Source of the DNA: Bacteroidales bacterium
Lineage (GTDB): Bacteria > Bacteroidota > Bacteroidia > Bacteroidales > VadinHA17
Reading direction: 5' to 3'
Assembly: GCA_003162595.1 (NCBI GenBank)
Contig: PMNJ01000145.1
Span: forward strand, 152 to 16,726
DNA length: 16,575 nt
This document shows positions 15,125-16,575 of the stretch, piece by piece. The first letter of the stretch is position 1. Each line of letters opens with the position of its first letter. A model generated the notes under the pieces. That model was not told the DNA's origin and did no database searches. It saw only the letters and a program-made list of their open reading frames with translations. A program made the translations under genes and the position numbers.

Positions 15125-16575
15125 ATGAAATCAAATCTATTTGCCATGAAACCTGTTACTTTAATCCTATTAACAGGCTTGATAAATTTGTCATCCTGTA
15201 AAAAAACTGTTATAAATGAGGTTAAAGTTCCCGATTTTAAAACCCTTTCATCTCAATTCAGGGACCCACCCAAAGAGTACACTACGGCACCATTTTTTGT
15301 ATGGAACGCTGATATTACTGTAGAGGAGATTGACAAAGATCTCACCAGCTTTAAAAACGCCGGATCATCGCAGGTATTTATACATCCCCGACCCGGACTG
15401 ATTACCGAGTACCTTTCAAAAAAATGGTTCGAACTTTATCAACATACCGTTGAAAAGGGGAAAGAGCTTGGTATGAATATCTGGATATACGACGAAAACT
15501 CATATCCAAGCGGTTTCGGGGGCGGACATGTCCCTGATGAAATGCCCGAATCTTACAATAAAGGACAGGGTCTGAATATGACGAAAGCCGAAATTCTTCC
15601 TGACAGTTGCAACAAATACTATCTTTGCTTAAAGGAAGAAAATGGGGTTTACAAGGATATTACCGCCTCATTATCAGATGAAAAAGGAAAGAAAGGAAAG
15701 TATTTCCTGTTCTCAAAAACATTTAATGCAAAATCTGATTGGTATGGCGGCTTTTCATATGTTGATCTGCTCTACCCGGGTGTGACTCAGAAATTTATTC
15801 AGGTAACCATGACTGGTTATGAGAAGTATCTGGGTACTGAATTCGGAAAAACCATTCCTGGCACATTTACAGATGAGCCTCAAATCCAATCTCCGGGAGG
15901 TATCCGCTGGACTCCGGACCTTTTTGATGTCTTCCGGAAAAAGTGGCATTATGATCTTAAAACTCAGTTGCCTTCACTTTATGAAGAAACAGGTGAATGG
16001 AAGAAAGTCCGACATAATTATACTCAAACACTACTTCAGCTTTTCATTGACAGGTGGTCAAAACCATGGCATGCCTATAGTGAAGAAAAAGGCCTGAAAT
16101 TCACAGGTCATTACTGGGAACATGAATGGCCAAATATGCGTCCTGGTGGAGATAATATGGCTATGTATGCATGGCCGCAGGTTCCGGCCATCGATATGCT
16201 GTTCAATCAATGGGACGATTCCACAACTCATGCCCAATTTGGAAATACACGTTCGGTTAAAGAGCTGGCCAGTGCTGCAAATCAAACAGGCAGGCAAAGA
16301 AAACTCAGTGAAACCTATGGAGGATCCGGCTGGGAGCTCACGTTTACAGATATGAAACGTAATGGGGACTGGGAATATGCCCTCGGAATAAACCTTATGA
16401 ATCAGCACCTTACATACTTCACTCTTGCAGGAGCCAGAAAATATGACTACCCTCCCACCTTCGACTATCATGAGCCATGGTGGAATAATTATAAGTATTT
16501 AAATACCCATTATGCAAGACTTTCACTTGCCTTATCATCAGGAAAACAAATTAACGATATACTGATACTTGAACC
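15125..16575 (+). CDS. GH106-like glycoside hydrolase lipoprotein (3' end outside window)
   Basis: The frame is open for 483 codons to the window edge, so the C-terminal part is missing. The N-terminus has a hydrophobic signal and a lipobox NLSSC with C25, indicating a lipoprotein. ATG 15125 and ATG 15146 are both possible; either keeps the lipobox. The opening block FFVWNADITVEEIDKDL (57-73), VFIHPRPGLITEYLS (84-98) and IYDENSYPSGFGGGH (121-135) resemble GH106-type (alpha/beta)8 proteins. FTDEP (E251) and SETYGGSGWELTF (E396) supply two glutamates expected in a retaining or metal-assisted site. GH106 members are alpha-L-rhamnosidases, but this branch is divergent and its substrate is unproven. 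It lies 55 bp after GH43 and is probably in one operon with it. Confidence 0.8.
   Translation, partial: MKSNLFAMKPVTLILLTGLINLSSCKKTVINEVKVPDFKTLSSQFRDPPKEYTTAPFFVWNADITVEEIDKDLTSFKNAGSSQVFIHPRPGLITEYLSKKWFELYQHTVEKGKELGMNIWIYDENSYPSGFGGGHVPDEMPESYNKGQGLNMTKAEILPDSCNKYYLCLKEENGVYKDITASLSDEKGKKGKYFLFSKTFNAKSDWYGGFSYVDLLYPGVTQKFIQVTMTGYEKYLGTEFGKTIPGTFTDEPQIQSPGGIRWTPDLFDVFRKKWHYDLKTQLPSLYEETGEWKKVRHNYTQTLLQLFIDRWSKPWHAYSEEKGLKFTGHYWEHEWPNMRPGGDNMAMYAWPQVPAIDMLFNQWDDSTTHAQFGNTRSVKELASAANQTGRQRKLSETYGGSGWELTFTDMKRNGDWEYALGINLMNQHLTYFTLAGARKYDYPPTFDYHEPWWNNYKYLNTHYARLSLALSSGKQINDILILE

Noticed and set aside
16058..16471. Minus-strand 137-residue ORF opposite the GH106-like gene
   Set aside because: It is antisense to a conserved coding region whose motifs continue without a break.

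Overview
The window looks like chromosomal DNA of a Bacteroidota bacterium, probably a free-living or marine polysaccharide degrader of the Bacteroidales/Marinilabiliales type (the lineage is an inference). The pointers are a type III glutamine synthetase, a membrane-anchored PpiD/SurA-like prolyl isomerase, Bacteroidota-type TAnnTTTG promoter elements in front of several genes, A-rich ribosome-binding regions, and a high density of secreted carbohydrate-active enzymes. No rRNA, tRNA, CRISPR array, transposase or phage gene is visible.

Layout. (1) 1-2053, minus: a parvulin-type periplasmic folding factor whose 3' end lies outside the window. (2) 2381-4570, plus: glnN, glutamine synthetase type III, with a clear intrinsic terminator. 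(3) 4571-4925: gene-free, rich in C/T- and G/A-rich inverted repeats. (4) 8358 down to 4926, minus: a Tat-type Gfo/Idh/MocA oxidoreductase, a DUF6807 ('PmoA family') protein 15 bp behind it, then a repeat element and a secreted NIPSNAP protein. (5) 8561-11515, plus: a GH105/GH88-type unsaturated glycuronyl hydrolase, an NT5C-type HAD nucleotidase and a NagX/HGSNAT-like membrane acyltransferase. (6) 13682 down to 11523, minus: an amidotransferase-like secreted protein without the usual nucleophile motif, and a lipoprotein serine hydrolase of the beta-lactamase/esterase superfamily. (7) 13924 to the right edge, plus: a GH43 enzyme resembling exo-beta-1,3-galactanases, and a GH106-like lipoprotein that runs off the window.

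Taken together, regions 4-7 read as a glycan-catabolic island with no SusC/SusD pair in view. GH105 (unsaturated uronic acid removal), a GH43_24/34-like galactanase and a GH106-like rhamnosidase would fit the rhamnose-, glucuronate- and galactose-containing glycans of arabinogalactan proteins or rhamnogalacturonan. The Gfo/Idh/MocA-DUF6807 pair suggests an oxidative sugar step outside the cytoplasm. These pathway assignments are inferences from family membership and proximity. The least understood parts are the stand-alone amidotransferase-like protein, the DUF6807 protein, the NIPSNAP protein and the dispersed intergenic inverted repeats.
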